From Microcoleus vaginatus PCC 9802 (GTDB taxonomy: Bacteria; Cyanobacteriota; Cyanobacteriia; Cyanobacteriales; Microcoleaceae), in assembly GCA_022701275.1 (NCBI GenBank), contig CP031740.1, positions 3,669,001-3,733,000 on the forward strand: a stretch of DNA of 64,000 bases. Direction: 5' to 3'. Below are positions 1 through 8,975 of this stretch, in pieces; positions within the stretch are counted from its first letter, which is position 1, and each line of letters starts with the position of its first letter. A model generated the notes under the pieces. That model saw only the letters and a list, made by a program, of their open reading frames with translations. It made no database searches and was not told the DNA's origin. A program made the position numbers and the translations under genes.

Positions 1-21
1 CAAAAGCACTAATCTCCAACT

Positions 22-1788
22 TTAAGCTGGATATATCCGCAAGCGACGATTGGGTTCTTCCCCAAAACTGTGGGACTTCAGGTGATAGTGTTCCACAAGT
101 TCGTGCTGCATTTTGCGGACATTCGGAGAACGGGGCAGGAGTTCCACCGGCTGTCCCTTGGGAATGACGATTTGCTCGACTGCCAAGCGGGTTTCTTCGA
201 GAGCTTCGATCTCATCAGAAGAACCGCTGCGGGCGAATAAGGCGAGGTCTGCCACTTCCGGGGTGCCCGGGTCATCCATGTCCAATAGGCGCCGCAAAGC
301 TCTCGCTACGTGGGGTATAGTGCCAGCCTTAATTGTGTGCAGGGGAACTTGGCGAGTTTTGGCCAAGTGCCTCAATTTCGACTGGTTCCGAACGTTCGAT
401 CGCAAAGCCAAAACCACGTCAGCACTCTCAATATCCTTCGTCAGCAGCACCGGCAGGTTCAGCGTTGAAATCACCTGTTCGAGCTGGTGGCGAGGTATGC
501 CGTAAGGATAAACGTGGAGGGGCAAATCTTCGCCGTTAGGGCCGACATTATGGGAATAGCGTCCGGGGTTGGGTACTGGTTCGACGGACAGGGATTCTTC
601 GAGCAGTTGCTCGAAATACCGAGTCTCAGAAACCGGCGCGCTCTTAGCAGCGAAGTTCTCGCTGGGAGCGGGCATCGGCACCATTTTGCCAGCACTCCGC
701 CACCCAGAGATCGGTGTGACGGGCCGCATTGCCGAGACAGCAGCCGGGCCGCTGGAAGCTGCCATCCCCGGAAACCGGGCGGGGGGAGCGGCCGAGTCGC
801 GCTCGATAATTACTTCTCCACTCTCGCTGACACTTCTGATTTGCTGGTGCGGTTCACGTCCCCGCAGCAGAGTGTCGATCGCATCTGCAACTCGCTCGTG
901 GATTACCCAGCGCTCGCGTTCGAGCATTTCGATGGCAATTTCAAAAGTTGGCGGTGCTTTGCGCTCCAAAACCGTCTTTTGAGAACCGCGCCGTCTTGCT
1001 TCGTCATCTCCCAGCGTCACCGCTTGGATGCCCCCAATTAAATCTGCCAGAGTCGGGTTTTTCATCAAGTTTTCGATCCGGTTCCCGTGGGCGGTACCGA
1101 CCAACTGCACGCCCCTTTCGGCGATCGTCCGAGCCGCCAAAGCTTCGAGTTCCGTGCCGATTTCGTCAATCACGATCACTTGCGGCATATGGTTTTCCAC
1201 TGCTTCGATCATGACTTGGTGCTGAAGTTCGGGACGGGAAACTTGCATTCTGCGAGCTCTGCCGATCGCTGGGTGGGGAATATCTCCATCTCCGGCAATT
1301 TCGTTGGAGGTGTCGATGATTACCACCCGTTTTTCCAAGTCATCGGCGAGCACGCGGGCAATTTCCCGCAGGGCGGTGGTTTTGCCGACTCCGGGGCGGC
1401 CGAGCATCAAAATTGACTGACCGGTTTCCACTAAATCGCGGATAATGCCGATCGTCCCGAACACAGCGCGGCCCACCCTCAAAGTCAAGCCGATAATCTC
1501 GCCGCTGCGGTTGCGAAGGGCGCTAATTCGGTGCAGGGTTTGCTCGATACCGGCTCGATTGTCGCCGCCGAAGTGGCCGACTCGCTGGATGCAATAGTTG
1601 AGGTGTGCCTTGGAAACCGGCGTTTGGGAAAGAGGTTCGGCCAAGGATGGAAAACGAGCTTCAGGTCGGCGGCCCAAATCCATCACAATCTCAATGAGAT
1701 TGTTGCGCTGCGGGTGCTGCTCTAAGGGCTGCCGGATCTCATCTGGCACGATGTCTAATAATCTGTTGAGGTCGTCTGTAATCTGCAT
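22..1788 (-). CDS. Ycf45-like AAA ATPase with C-terminal R3H domain
   Basis: The protein has 588 residues from the chosen ATG. It carries a P-loop (GRPGVGKTT) about 130 residues from the N-terminus, a Walker B stretch (QVIVIDE) about 70 residues later, and a C-terminal R3H-type end with an R-x4-H-x2-LE-x-like pattern (VRKMQHELVEHYHLKSHS). This matches the Ycf45/SpoIIIAA-like family conserved in cyanobacteria and some plastids; R3H domains bind single-stranded nucleic acid. The middle (about 330-420) is Pro/Ala-rich and probably a linker. The open frame extends to a TTG at 1818, but the ATG at 1788 has a GAGG Shine-Dalgarno and starts with the MQITDDLNRLLD sequence expected of the family. The cellular role is not established; family assignment is firm. 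Confidence 0.9.
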   Translation of the reverse strand: MQITDDLNRLLDIVPDEIRQPLEQHPQRNNLIEIVMDLGRRPEARFPSLAEPLSQTPVSKAHLNYCIQRVGHFGGDNRAGIEQTLHRISALRNRSGEIIGLTLRVGRAVFGTIGIIRDLVETGQSILMLGRPGVGKTTALREIARVLADDLEKRVVIIDTSNEIAGDGDIPHPAIGRARRMQVSRPELQHQVMIEAVENHMPQVIVIDEIGTELEALAARTIAERGVQLVGTAHGNRIENLMKNPTLADLIGGIQAVTLGDDEARRRGSQKTVLERKAPPTFEIAIEMLERERWVIHERVADAIDTLLRGREPHQQIRSVSESGEVIIERDSAAPPARFPGMAASSGPAAVSAMRPVTPISGWRSAGKMVPMPAPSENFAAKSAPVSETRYFEQLLEESLSVEPVPNPGRYSHNVGPNGEDLPLHVYPYGIPRHQLEQVISTLNLPVLLTKDIESADVVLALRSNVRNQSKLRHLAKTRQVPLHTIKAGTIPHVARALRRLLDMDDPGTPEVADLALFARSGSSDEIEALEETRLAVEQIVIPKGQPVELLPRSPNVRKMQHELVEHYHLKSHSFGEEPNRRLRIYPA

Positions 1789-1818
1789 TCGCCTCGATGT
1801 GTTCGGTGACGTTTTCAA

Positions 1819-1910
1819 CTTTTTAGTCAGTTGTCAGTTGTCAGTTAACAGTTGCCAGTTGTTTTTTACTTGTAACTAATGGCTTCTGAGTTCTGACTAA
1901 TGACTTCTGA
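1819..1910. repeat. Short heptamer-type direct repeats
   Basis: The spacer between ldpA and the ycf45-like gene is made of variants of GTCAGTT and TGACTTCTGA units. The same simple-repeat class recurs in several other intergenic spacers of the window. No regulatory signal is visible. Confidence 0.6.
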
Positions 1911-3062
1911 CTAAAATTCTTTGAGCTGGGAAACTAGAGAACAAGCTAAACTCACGGCCTCCGAGAGAAGTTCTGGGACGGCTTCGAGCTGAGGTAGCCG
2001 AGATGTTTGAACTCCGGCTCCTGACCGCGCTACTGCCACTGGAACGGCATAGGCTCGATCGGTCTGCATTGTTTCTAATTGTTCTAAAATTGGCGATAGC
2101 AAAACCCTGGCATAGCTGCCGTAAGCTACACCTGCAATGTATGGGACAGGGGGAACTAATAAATTTTTCCCGCCATCCTTCAACAGTCCGTCGGCTCTCA
2201 GCTTGCTGACAGTGTGAGCATTAGTGCCGCCTGCAAGTTGCACGTATCCCGGCAACTGGGCCGCCAAAACTTTTTGACCGAGTTTGACCGCGGCTCTGGT
2301 AGTTCCTGTTCCGATATCTCCGCTCATTGGCCTACCGTCGGTTTGCCAAATTAGGGGACAAGGAAGGGGGGAAATTATTTGATACAGTGTCCGCAAATAA
2401 TCAATCAAACCGTCTCCATCGGGGCAACTAATTGCTATTACCTTGAGTTGACCGACCCAGGGAGCTATACTCGACCAAAGTCGCGCAAAATCTGCCTCTC
2501 TGCCTACTTGCGTGTGGATTTCTAGGGCGTCGGCACCGGATTGCAAGATTAAAGGTGCGATCGCGGCGGGAGCAGACACGTAAGAACGAGTATAAATCAG
2601 TTGGCTCGGACAAATCGGCAGACAGCGACCGCAGCCATAGCACTGCTGGTCTATCACCCCGGAAAAACCACTGCCAGCACTCTGAAAAACTATTGCTTCG
2701 GCTGGACATATTTTTTCGCACGGCCGCCAGCAGTCCACCGGACAATCGGCTGGGTTGAATTCGGCTTTGCGAAAATGCGGGTCTTCCCCATCATTTAAAC
2801 TCACCATCAGCCACGGCAACCCTTTGCCGCCAAACCTGCGGTTTTGAGTTCTTGCCTGTAATTCGCTGGCCACTTGTAGGGCTTCTTTCGCTGCTGCGAC
2901 GGCGGCGGGATCTGCCGCGACATCGATACAGTCAGCGCCTGCTAAGGTGTAAGCCAATGTGAGATTCCGTACAGCAGGCAGGTGCTGAAAGCTCGCCCCA
3001 CAGATCAGCTTGAACCAATGGCCACCTTTTAATGAGTTTAGGGGATGATAATGTTCTGTCAC
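1911..3062 (-). CDS. ldpA: Light-dependent period protein LdpA (Fe-S)
   Basis: LdpA is an iron-sulfur protein that feeds cellular redox state into the KaiABC circadian clock. The 383-residue product shows two ferredoxin-like cysteine clusters: C107, C111, C115, C119 (each three residues apart, then P) and C141, C144, C147, C151 (CxxCxxCxxxCP), consistent with two 4Fe-4S centres. The N-terminus (HPLNSLKGGHWFKLICGAS) and the following IRN-like/AGADCIDVAAD stretch are characteristic of the family. The start is a GTG, chosen because it gives the usual family N-terminus. It lies downstream of an unrelated kinase gene with a 425-bp gap and looks monocistronic. Confidence 0.9.
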   Translation of the reverse strand: MTEHYHPLNSLKGGHWFKLICGASFQHLPAVRNLTLAYTLAGADCIDVAADPAAVAAAKEALQVASELQARTQNRRFGGKGLPWLMVSLNDGEDPHFRKAEFNPADCPVDCWRPCEKICPAEAIVFQSAGSGFSGVIDQQCYGCGRCLPICPSQLIYTRSYVSAPAAIAPLILQSGADALEIHTQVGREADFARLWSSIAPWVGQLKVIAISCPDGDGLIDYLRTLYQIISPLPCPLIWQTDGRPMSGDIGTGTTRAAVKLGQKVLAAQLPGYVQLAGGTNAHTVSKLRADGLLKDGGKNLLVPPVPYIAGVAYGSYARVLLSPILEQLETMQTDRAYAVPVAVARSGAGVQTSRLPQLEAVPELLSEAVSLACSLVSQLKEF

Positions 3063-3487
3063 CCTTATATGCTAATCCTTTCAGCTAAAAATTACGAGGT
3101 GCAAATTTCTACTTAATTTTAAAATTTAGGCGGGTACAAGCTGGAAACGCTACTGATAGCAGTAGCTCTGGCGCTGTTGGCTCTATATGTAGAGTTCTGC
3201 CTTAATTTTTTTTTCTAAATTTGATTTTTTTGAGAGCGGCTGCTGAGGGGCGATTTGGAGATGGCGCGATCGGCTTGAGTTACAGACAGACCTTCTATTG
3301 TATCATAGTTGGGTGGCTTTGGCAAGGAAACAGTAGGGTAGAGATTTTTTTTGAAGTTGCCGTGCAGTGGGAATTGCCATAAAGTTCGATCGAGCATGGA
3401 AACCCATCGACGAACCGCAGATGAACATTATCCTCCCTGACTCGAAGCTAAATTCATCTGGGTTAATCTGTGATTCAACGAGCTATA
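3063..3487. other. Intergenic, no gene; contains a CCGCAGAT-type repeat
   Basis: I see no credible coding sequence here. The last part (about 3413-3476) carries the words CCGCAGATGAAC and TCATCTGGGTTAATCTG, which belong to the same dispersed repeat seen between atpG and atpA at 37589-37660. A short ORF on the minus strand (3215-3397) has no recognisable features and is disregarded. Confidence 0.5.
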
Positions 3488-4810
3488 CTACTTGCTCAGC
3501 CGCTTGTAAACCGTAGCCAAAGCATGGCTATCCCCCACATTTCCCGGAAACAAAACAACTGGCAAATTGGGAAACAGAGGATGAGTAGCCTCGGTTTTCA
3601 CCACCGAACAACCTGCAATAATTTGACCGATTTGCCTGACACTTTTGAGCGACAAACCTGTACTCAAAACATCATTAGAAGTAATGCCGCCCTTGCTAAT
3701 TAAAAACCCGATATCTGCCGGCAGTCCCCGCACGATATCCATCAATAAAGCAGAAACCGCCTCTCCAAATTTTAAGCGAACTTCGGCATTTTCAAATTCG
3801 AGTTCCTTGCGGCTGGTATAAATTACAGGCGTTTTACCATCTGCATGAGCAGTGCGGACTTTTTCGAGAATTTCATCGAGCATTTGGGTGCGATACTCTG
3901 GTGAATCTTCTACCAACTGAGATACATCTATTTCAATGCTAACTATATTGGGTTCTTTTAACAAGCGTTCCAATTGTTCAGTAGTTTTCTTAACGTGGGA
4001 ACCAACTATTACTGCACCCGGTTTGCCATCCCTCACGTATTTTGCCATTTCGTCGGCTGCTACTGGCTGCGGGCCGAGGTCAGCTAAGGATGTTAAAATA
4101 CTTGCTGCACTGCGGAATAAAAACTTTTTGCCTTGACTGACTGCATGGAGAATGTGTTTGGCAAATGTGTCTAAATCGCCTTGGCTTTGGCCGTCAACAA
4201 CTGCACATTGGTTGTCTGTCATGTCCATCAGTCGATCTAAACTTCCGTAGCGAATGTCTCCGAGTAAAATGCGATCGACTGCATCAGCGGGGATGCGACC
4301 TTTGGTTTTTTCTTCTACATAGTCTGGGAGGTAACTGTGACTGTAGCCGAAGACTGAATCTTTGGCAAATTCGGTTTGATGTACTGGTGTCGGGACGCTG
4401 TTAACTATTAGGTAGTGCACGCTGTGGCGAGTCATTCTCCCTCCTTCAAAAAAGGCGGGAATCAGAAAATGGGCGTCGAAGGGGCCAAGTTCTTCGGCGA
4501 TCGCGTCGGTTTCGATGGGATAGTGGCCGCGCAGGGTAGAATCGGAACGGCTAACTATTAGGAAGTCTTCGATTTTTTCGCTCGCGATCGCCTTTTTGAG
4601 ATTTTGGCACACTTCGCGGGTGACGGAGGCTGCTTTTTCGGGAGTTAGCGAGCGAGTATTTGTCAGGATGAAGAAAATCGGGCACTTGTCCCGCAGCCCC
4701 AAACGCAGGGTGTCTTCGTCCCAACGTGTCAGCAGCAAGCAACTGTGCACGGTTTGAGAACCAGTCGGATCGTCGTCGAGAACTATAATCTTGGGTTTAA
4801 CAGAAGACAT
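3488..4810 (-). CDS. Four-carbon acid sugar kinase family protein (OtnK-like, DUF1537)
   Basis: The 440-residue protein begins with the family signature of N-terminal sugar-binding proteins (IIVLDDDPTGSQ at about residues 8-19) and contains SRSDSTLRGHYP and, in the C-terminal nucleotide-binding half, GSHVKKTTEQL and SKGGITSNDVL. Members phosphorylate four-carbon acid sugars such as D-threonate, D-erythronate or 2-oxo-tetronate in catabolic pathways. The usual partner genes (PdxA2-like dehydrogenase, aldolase or isomerase) are absent here, so the physiological substrate is unclear. A perfect 16-bp palindrome lies about 40 bp upstream of the ATG and may be an operator. Confidence 0.85.
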   Translation of the reverse strand: MSSVKPKIIVLDDDPTGSQTVHSCLLLTRWDEDTLRLGLRDKCPIFFILTNTRSLTPEKAASVTREVCQNLKKAIASEKIEDFLIVSRSDSTLRGHYPIETDAIAEELGPFDAHFLIPAFFEGGRMTRHSVHYLIVNSVPTPVHQTEFAKDSVFGYSHSYLPDYVEEKTKGRIPADAVDRILLGDIRYGSLDRLMDMTDNQCAVVDGQSQGDLDTFAKHILHAVSQGKKFLFRSAASILTSLADLGPQPVAADEMAKYVRDGKPGAVIVGSHVKKTTEQLERLLKEPNIVSIEIDVSQLVEDSPEYRTQMLDEILEKVRTAHADGKTPVIYTSRKELEFENAEVRLKFGEAVSALLMDIVRGLPADIGFLISKGGITSNDVLSTGLSLKSVRQIGQIIAGCSVVKTEATHPLFPNLPVVLFPGNVGDSHALATVYKRLSK

Positions 4811-4851
4811 ACTGACCTGGTTGTTAACGTCACCTTTCCAAGATATCCTTA

Positions 4852-4867
4852 CCTGTTACGTAACAGG
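4852..4867. promoter_or_regulatory. Perfect 16-bp palindrome, candidate operator
   Basis: CCTGTTACGTAACAGG is exactly self-complementary and is centred about 50 bp upstream of the start codon of the sugar kinase gene. It is flanked by an AT-rich stretch (about 4870-4920) that could hold the promoter. Size and position fit a dimeric repressor or activator site, but no regulator gene is adjacent, so function is inferred. Confidence 0.4.
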
Positions 4868-5002
4868 AAAAAATTTACAATAGTTATGATATTTTTTTCA
4901 TAATTCTCCTAACTTATAATTTGGAGAATGTGTTTGAGTTAGATCGGTTCAGTAAGCTGCATATTGCTACTAGGTAAGAGGCGCAGGCAGCCGTGTCCGC
5001 TA

Positions 5003-5671
5003 CTAAGTTTTGCCATTTTTAAAATGAGCAGCGTTTCGATCTTGCAACTTTTTCATTTCTGCTTGAACTCCCACGGCTACCTGCAAAGCTTCGTTGAGCA
5101 ATCGCCCTTGTTCGCTGGCTCGATCGCTAATTTGCAGGGCATTCAAATTTCTTAAGTTAGTGGCAAACAATTCGGAGTTAGTAGCGACAAATTTTTTGTT
5201 TTCCCTAAGAATTCTTTCAGTTTTTAAAGCTCGAACTAAATCGTCTCTGATTAGCTGCAAAGCTTGAATGACTTTTGCGCGATCGCCTATTTTGACTTCC
5301 GCATTGCCAGCATCTTCTATCCGATCGTTAATTGCGATCGCTTCGATTATACCATTATAGCGATCGACATCATCAAAAAGATTGATTAAATGTTGGTTTT
5401 GCCGACTGCACCGGATTTTCCACGCATCCTCAAAGATTAAACCCACTATCGCAGCGAAGTGAAGGGCGAACCACAACAAATAAGCTCTAGGAAATATCGC
5501 AACCAGCAGCCAACAACTGATGAGAACCAAAACAATTAAACCGACAGTTTTCAAGGCTTCGCGGGCAAACTTAGTCGCTGTCGGCGGTCGGTATACGCGA
5601 TCGGGCCCTGCGCCGGTGAGGTGCTTGAGCTCACCGAGAGTAATTTCTAATCCCTGAATGTCAGCTCGCAT
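5003..5671 (-). CDS. Membrane protein of unknown function with coiled-coil C-terminus
   Basis: The 222-residue protein has a hydrophilic N-terminus, two closely spaced hydrophobic segments at about residues 38-58 and 63-80 (a likely hairpin in the membrane), and a long charged helical C-terminal region rich in Glu, Arg and Leu. No enzymatic motif is visible. It is transcribed divergently from the cysteine desulfurase gene; the 96-bp space between them must hold both promoters. I do not recognise the family beyond it being cyanobacterial in style. Confidence 0.65.
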   Translation of the reverse strand: MRADIQGLEITLGELKHLTGAGPDRVYRPPTATKFAREALKTVGLIVLVLISCWLLVAIFPRAYLLWFALHFAAIVGLIFEDAWKIRCSRQNQHLINLFDDVDRYNGIIEAIAINDRIEDAGNAEVKIGDRAKVIQALQLIRDDLVRALKTERILRENKKFVATNSELFATNLRNLNALQISDRASEQGRLLNEALQVAVGVQAEMKKLQDRNAAHFKNGKT

Positions 5672-5767
5672 AAATCTTTACAAATATTTGTTAATTATAA
5701 AGTTTTGTAGTAGAACAAAGGGCTCGTCTACAATAAACCTAACACTTTTTTCACCCAACCCTGCACT

Positions 5768-6940
5768 ATGTCCGCACGTCCTATATACCTCGACAATCAC
5801 GCCACAACCCCCGTAGATCCACGGGTACTTGATGCGATGCTGCCGTATTTCACCGAACAATTTGGCAACGCAGCCAGCATCAACCACGTCTACGGCTGGG
5901 AAGCAGAAGCAGCGGTAAAACAGTCACGACAAATCATAGCAGAAGCGATCAACGCCTCCCCAGAAGAAATTGTTTTTACCAGCGGCGCCAGCGAAGCAAA
6001 TAACTTAGCGATTAAAGGCATCGCCGAAGCTTATTTCAGTAAAGGAAAGCACATTATCACAGTAAAAACCGAACACAATGCAATTCTCGACCCCTGTACC
6101 TATTTGCAAAAATTGGGGTTTGACATTACTGTTTTACCTGTGAAAAACGACGGGCTGATTGATATAGGCGATTTGATCAAAGCGATTCGCGCCGAGACAA
6201 TTTTAGTTTCAGTGATGACGGCTAACAACGAAATTGGCGTCATTCAGCCGATCGCAGAAATTGCTGCAATTTGTCGCGGAAATGACATTCTTTTTCACAC
6301 AGATGCGGCACAGGCTATCGGCAAAATTCCCCTCGACGTAGAGGAGATGAATATCGATCTAATGTCCTTGACAGCCCACAAAATTTACGGGCCAAAAGGG
6401 ATCGGTGCTCTCTACGTGCGCCGCAACAAACCGAGAGTGCAGCTAGCGCCGCAGATGCACGGAGGAGGCCACGAACGGGGAATGCGATCGGGCACTCTCT
6501 ACCCACCGCAAATAGTTGGGTTTGCCAAAGCAGTAGAATTGGCAATTGCAGAAATGCCGTCGGAAACAGAACGAGTGGTTAATTTGCGGCAGCGTTTGTG
6601 GGAAAACTTGAGTGAATTGGGAGATGTTTATCTCAACGGTCACGCTACTAAGAGATTGCCGGGAAATCTCAATATTAGTGTAGGGGGGGTTGACGGTCAA
6701 GCGTTGATGTTGGGTTTGCAACCGGCGGCGGCAGTTTCTTCGGGATCTGCTTGCACTTCCGCAAAAATATCGCCATCTCATGTTTTAGCAGCGATCGGGC
6801 GATCGGACAAATTAGCTTATGCTTCAATTCGGTTTGGTATTGGCCGGTTCAATACCGAAGCAGAAATAGATGCAGTCGCCGAACACGCGATCGCAACTAT
6901 TACATCTCTCCGACAAGCTCAAAAAGTAAATCAATTTTAG
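5768..6940 (+). CDS. Cysteine desulfurase (NifS/IscS type)
   Basis: This PLP enzyme removes sulfur from L-cysteine as a persulfide for Fe-S cluster, thiamine or tRNA thiolation pathways. The 390-residue sequence starts with IYLDNHATTPVDPRVL. It carries the PLP lysine K205 in the motif SLTAHKIYGPKG, the cofactor-contacting HTDAAQ, and the persulfide-bearing C329 within SSGSACTS, which places it in the class I (NifS/IscS) group rather than SufS. Length and motifs are complete. No scaffold (IscU/NifU) gene is adjacent, so it could be the IscS2/IscS1-type general desulfurase found in many cyanobacteria. Confidence 0.92.
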   Translation: MSARPIYLDNHATTPVDPRVLDAMLPYFTEQFGNAASINHVYGWEAEAAVKQSRQIIAEAINASPEEIVFTSGASEANNLAIKGIAEAYFSKGKHIITVKTEHNAILDPCTYLQKLGFDITVLPVKNDGLIDIGDLIKAIRAETILVSVMTANNEIGVIQPIAEIAAICRGNDILFHTDAAQAIGKIPLDVEEMNIDLMSLTAHKIYGPKGIGALYVRRNKPRVQLAPQMHGGGHERGMRSGTLYPPQIVGFAKAVELAIAEMPSETERVVNLRQRLWENLSELGDVYLNGHATKRLPGNLNISVGGVDGQALMLGLQPAAAVSSGSACTSAKISPSHVLAAIGRSDKLAYASIRFGIGRFNTEAEIDAVAEHAIATITSLRQAQKVNQF

Positions 6941-7073
6941 ATTTGAGATTTGAGATTTTAGATGAGAGAATTGAAGATTAGGAAGTAGTTTTGAGTGGTG
7001 AGTTTTAAATTATTTAACTTACAACTCAAAACTTTTCCTCTTTTTATCACGGAGTACAATTGGGATCAACCCC

Positions 7074-8096
7074 TTACTTAGAACCAAACACCTCGCGCAC
7101 CCGATAAATCGGTTTTCCCTGCGACTCGTGATAAGTCCGCATCATCACTTCCGCCAGCAAACCAAAACAAAATAACTGCACGCCAGTTAACAGCAAAACC
7201 ACAGCCAAAATCAGCAAAGGACGATTGCCAATACTTTGACCAAAAGCAAATTTTAAGACTGTCAAATAAATCCCTAAAACCGTTCCCAACGTCATAGAAC
7301 TCAGTCCCAAAAGTCCAAAAACGTGCATCGGTCGAGTCAGGAACTTTTTCATAAAAGAAATAGTTAACAAATCCATCAACACGCGAAAAGTCCGCCAAAT
7401 TCCGTACTTACTTTGACCGAAACGGCGGGCGTGGTGTCGCACAGGCAGTTCTGCAATTCTCGCCCCTTCAATAAACGCCAAAGCAGGTAAAAAGCGGTGC
7501 AATTCCCCGTAGAGATTCAAGTCTGCTACCAACTCGGATTTATAAGCTTTCAAAGAACAGCCGTAGTCATGCAAAGTTACACCTGTAACGCGACCAATTA
7601 ACCAGTTAGCAATTTTAGAAGGAATCAACCGGCTAATAGTATTATCCTGCCTATTTTTCCGCCAGCCGCTAACTAAATCGTAGCCTTCATTTAACTTTGC
7701 CAACAACAGCGGAATATCAGCAGGGTCATTTTGCAAATCGCCGTCTAGGGTAACAATAGCACGGCCGCGAGCGCGATCGAAACCTGCCGACATGGCAGCA
7801 GTTTGCCCGTAATTGCGACGCAAAATTACAGCACAAAGGTCATTGCGAGTGCTGGCTAACTGCTGGAGAAGTTCAGCAGAACCGTCCTTAGAACCGTCAT
7901 CTACACAAATAATTTGATAGCTGAGTCCAGATGGTTGGATAGAAGAGGCGATCGCCTCAATCAAATGAGGCAAACTTTCCACCTCATTATACACCGGCAC
8001 CACCACTGAAACGTCGAGAACCACCTCAGCGCCAGCCTGCTGTGCAGCCAATTTTTCCAAAAATAATGCAGCGTCCATTTCTTTGTTAGATAACAT
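7074..8096 (-). CDS. Family 2 glycosyltransferase, DPM1/GtrB-like, two C-terminal TM helices
   Basis: The 340-residue protein has a GT-A fold N-terminal domain with VVPVYNEVESL, CVDDGSKDGS and the DXD-like TLDGDLQNDP. These are typical of transferases that load a sugar onto a polyprenyl phosphate. After residue about 255 come two strong transmembrane segments, as in GtrB/ArnC/DPMS-type enzymes. It probably makes an undecaprenyl-phosphate sugar for envelope glycans. It is followed on the same strand by a peptidoglycan hydrolase gene further upstream, but repeats separate the two, so an operon is uncertain. Confidence 0.88.
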   Translation of the reverse strand: MLSNKEMDAALFLEKLAAQQAGAEVVLDVSVVVPVYNEVESLPHLIEAIASSIQPSGLSYQIICVDDGSKDGSAELLQQLASTRNDLCAVILRRNYGQTAAMSAGFDRARGRAIVTLDGDLQNDPADIPLLLAKLNEGYDLVSGWRKNRQDNTISRLIPSKIANWLIGRVTGVTLHDYGCSLKAYKSELVADLNLYGELHRFLPALAFIEGARIAELPVRHHARRFGQSKYGIWRTFRVLMDLLTISFMKKFLTRPMHVFGLLGLSSMTLGTVLGIYLTVLKFAFGQSIGNRPLLILAVVLLLTGVQLFCFGLLAEVMMRTYHESQGKPIYRVREVFGSK

Positions 8097-8172
8097 CAGT
8101 AATCATTAGTCATTGGTCATTAGTCATTAGTTAACAGTCAACAGTCAACAGTCAACCGTCAACCGTCAACAA
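8097..8172. repeat. Tandem GTCAACA/ATTAGTC heptamer repeats
   Basis: The spacer consists of several copies of CATTAGT and then AACAGTC/AACCGTC units. Related units occur at 24837-24966 and 59617-59790, so this is a dispersed simple repeat and not a gene-specific element. Confidence 0.7.
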
Positions 8173-8880
8173 CTAATGAGGTTGATAACTTGCCACAACT
8201 TTACCATATCCCCGCAATTGCTGGTAATAAGCTTGACTGACTAGATCGCCATCGTCCGACAAAACATCGATACCGATACCGTTGCGACCTTGTGCTTTTC
8301 CAGAACTGTGAATGTAGCGATTATCTCCGAGATACAATCCTACATGAGTTGCTTTTTCTGGCGTACCAAAAAATACTAAATCTCCCGGTTCTAAAGCACG
8401 GATACTAATAGGTTTAGTAAAAGCTTCTTGCTGATAAGCATCCCTCGGCAACCAGATGCCTGCGGCCACAAAAGCCGCTTGCATCAAGCCCGAACAATCA
8501 TAATTCGGCCCGACTGTACCGCCCCAAAGATAATAATTGGATTGGTTCATAGCCTCACGAGCGAAAGTAATTGCAATTGGCAATTTTTCTCTAACTTCCG
8601 CCTCAGAAAGCACCAGAGGATGATACACTGTTTCTGCCACATCGAGCAACTCAACATCTCGAATATCCAGCCATCCCGGATAATCATCTTCGCACAGCCG
8701 CACCATCACAGCCGTTGTATCCAAGTTTACATCGCTCTGTCTTAGGGGGAGTTCAACGACGCGCAAATGTCGCCCCAGCGCTGCTTGAGTTGCCAATCGA
8801 TCGCACTTTGGGGAATCGTAAATATTTATGTGCGATCGGGTTCGGTACTCCACAACATCAGATAATTGATAATTGGCCAT
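8173..8880 (-). CDS. NlpC/P60 family peptidoglycan endopeptidase with SH3-like N-terminus
   Basis: The 235-residue protein has an N-terminal SH3b-like region (about 1-85) and a C-terminal NlpC/P60 domain. The domain shows the catalytic Cys in NYDCSGLMQAAF, the His in ATHVGLYLG and a following RYIHSSG. These enzymes cleave D-Glu-diaminopimelate or related bonds in cell-wall peptides. No signal peptide is obvious, which is common for cyanobacterial members of this architecture (AvPCP-like). The start is an ATG with a short spacer to the divergent serine hydrolase gene. Confidence 0.9.
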   Translation of the reverse strand: MANYQLSDVVEYRTRSHINIYDSPKCDRLATQAALGRHLRVVELPLRQSDVNLDTTAVMVRLCEDDYPGWLDIRDVELLDVAETVYHPLVLSEAEVREKLPIAITFAREAMNQSNYYLWGGTVGPNYDCSGLMQAAFVAAGIWLPRDAYQQEAFTKPISIRALEPGDLVFFGTPEKATHVGLYLGDNRYIHSSGKAQGRNGIGIDVLSDDGDLVSQAYYQQLRGYGKVVASYQPH

Positions 8881-8975
8881 TGCTAATTGCTCATTGTTTG
8901 CTGTTAATTGTTCGCATTTAACGATAGATTGCCATTAGCTGCTAGCCGTTAACCGTTAAGCGTCAGCCATTAACC

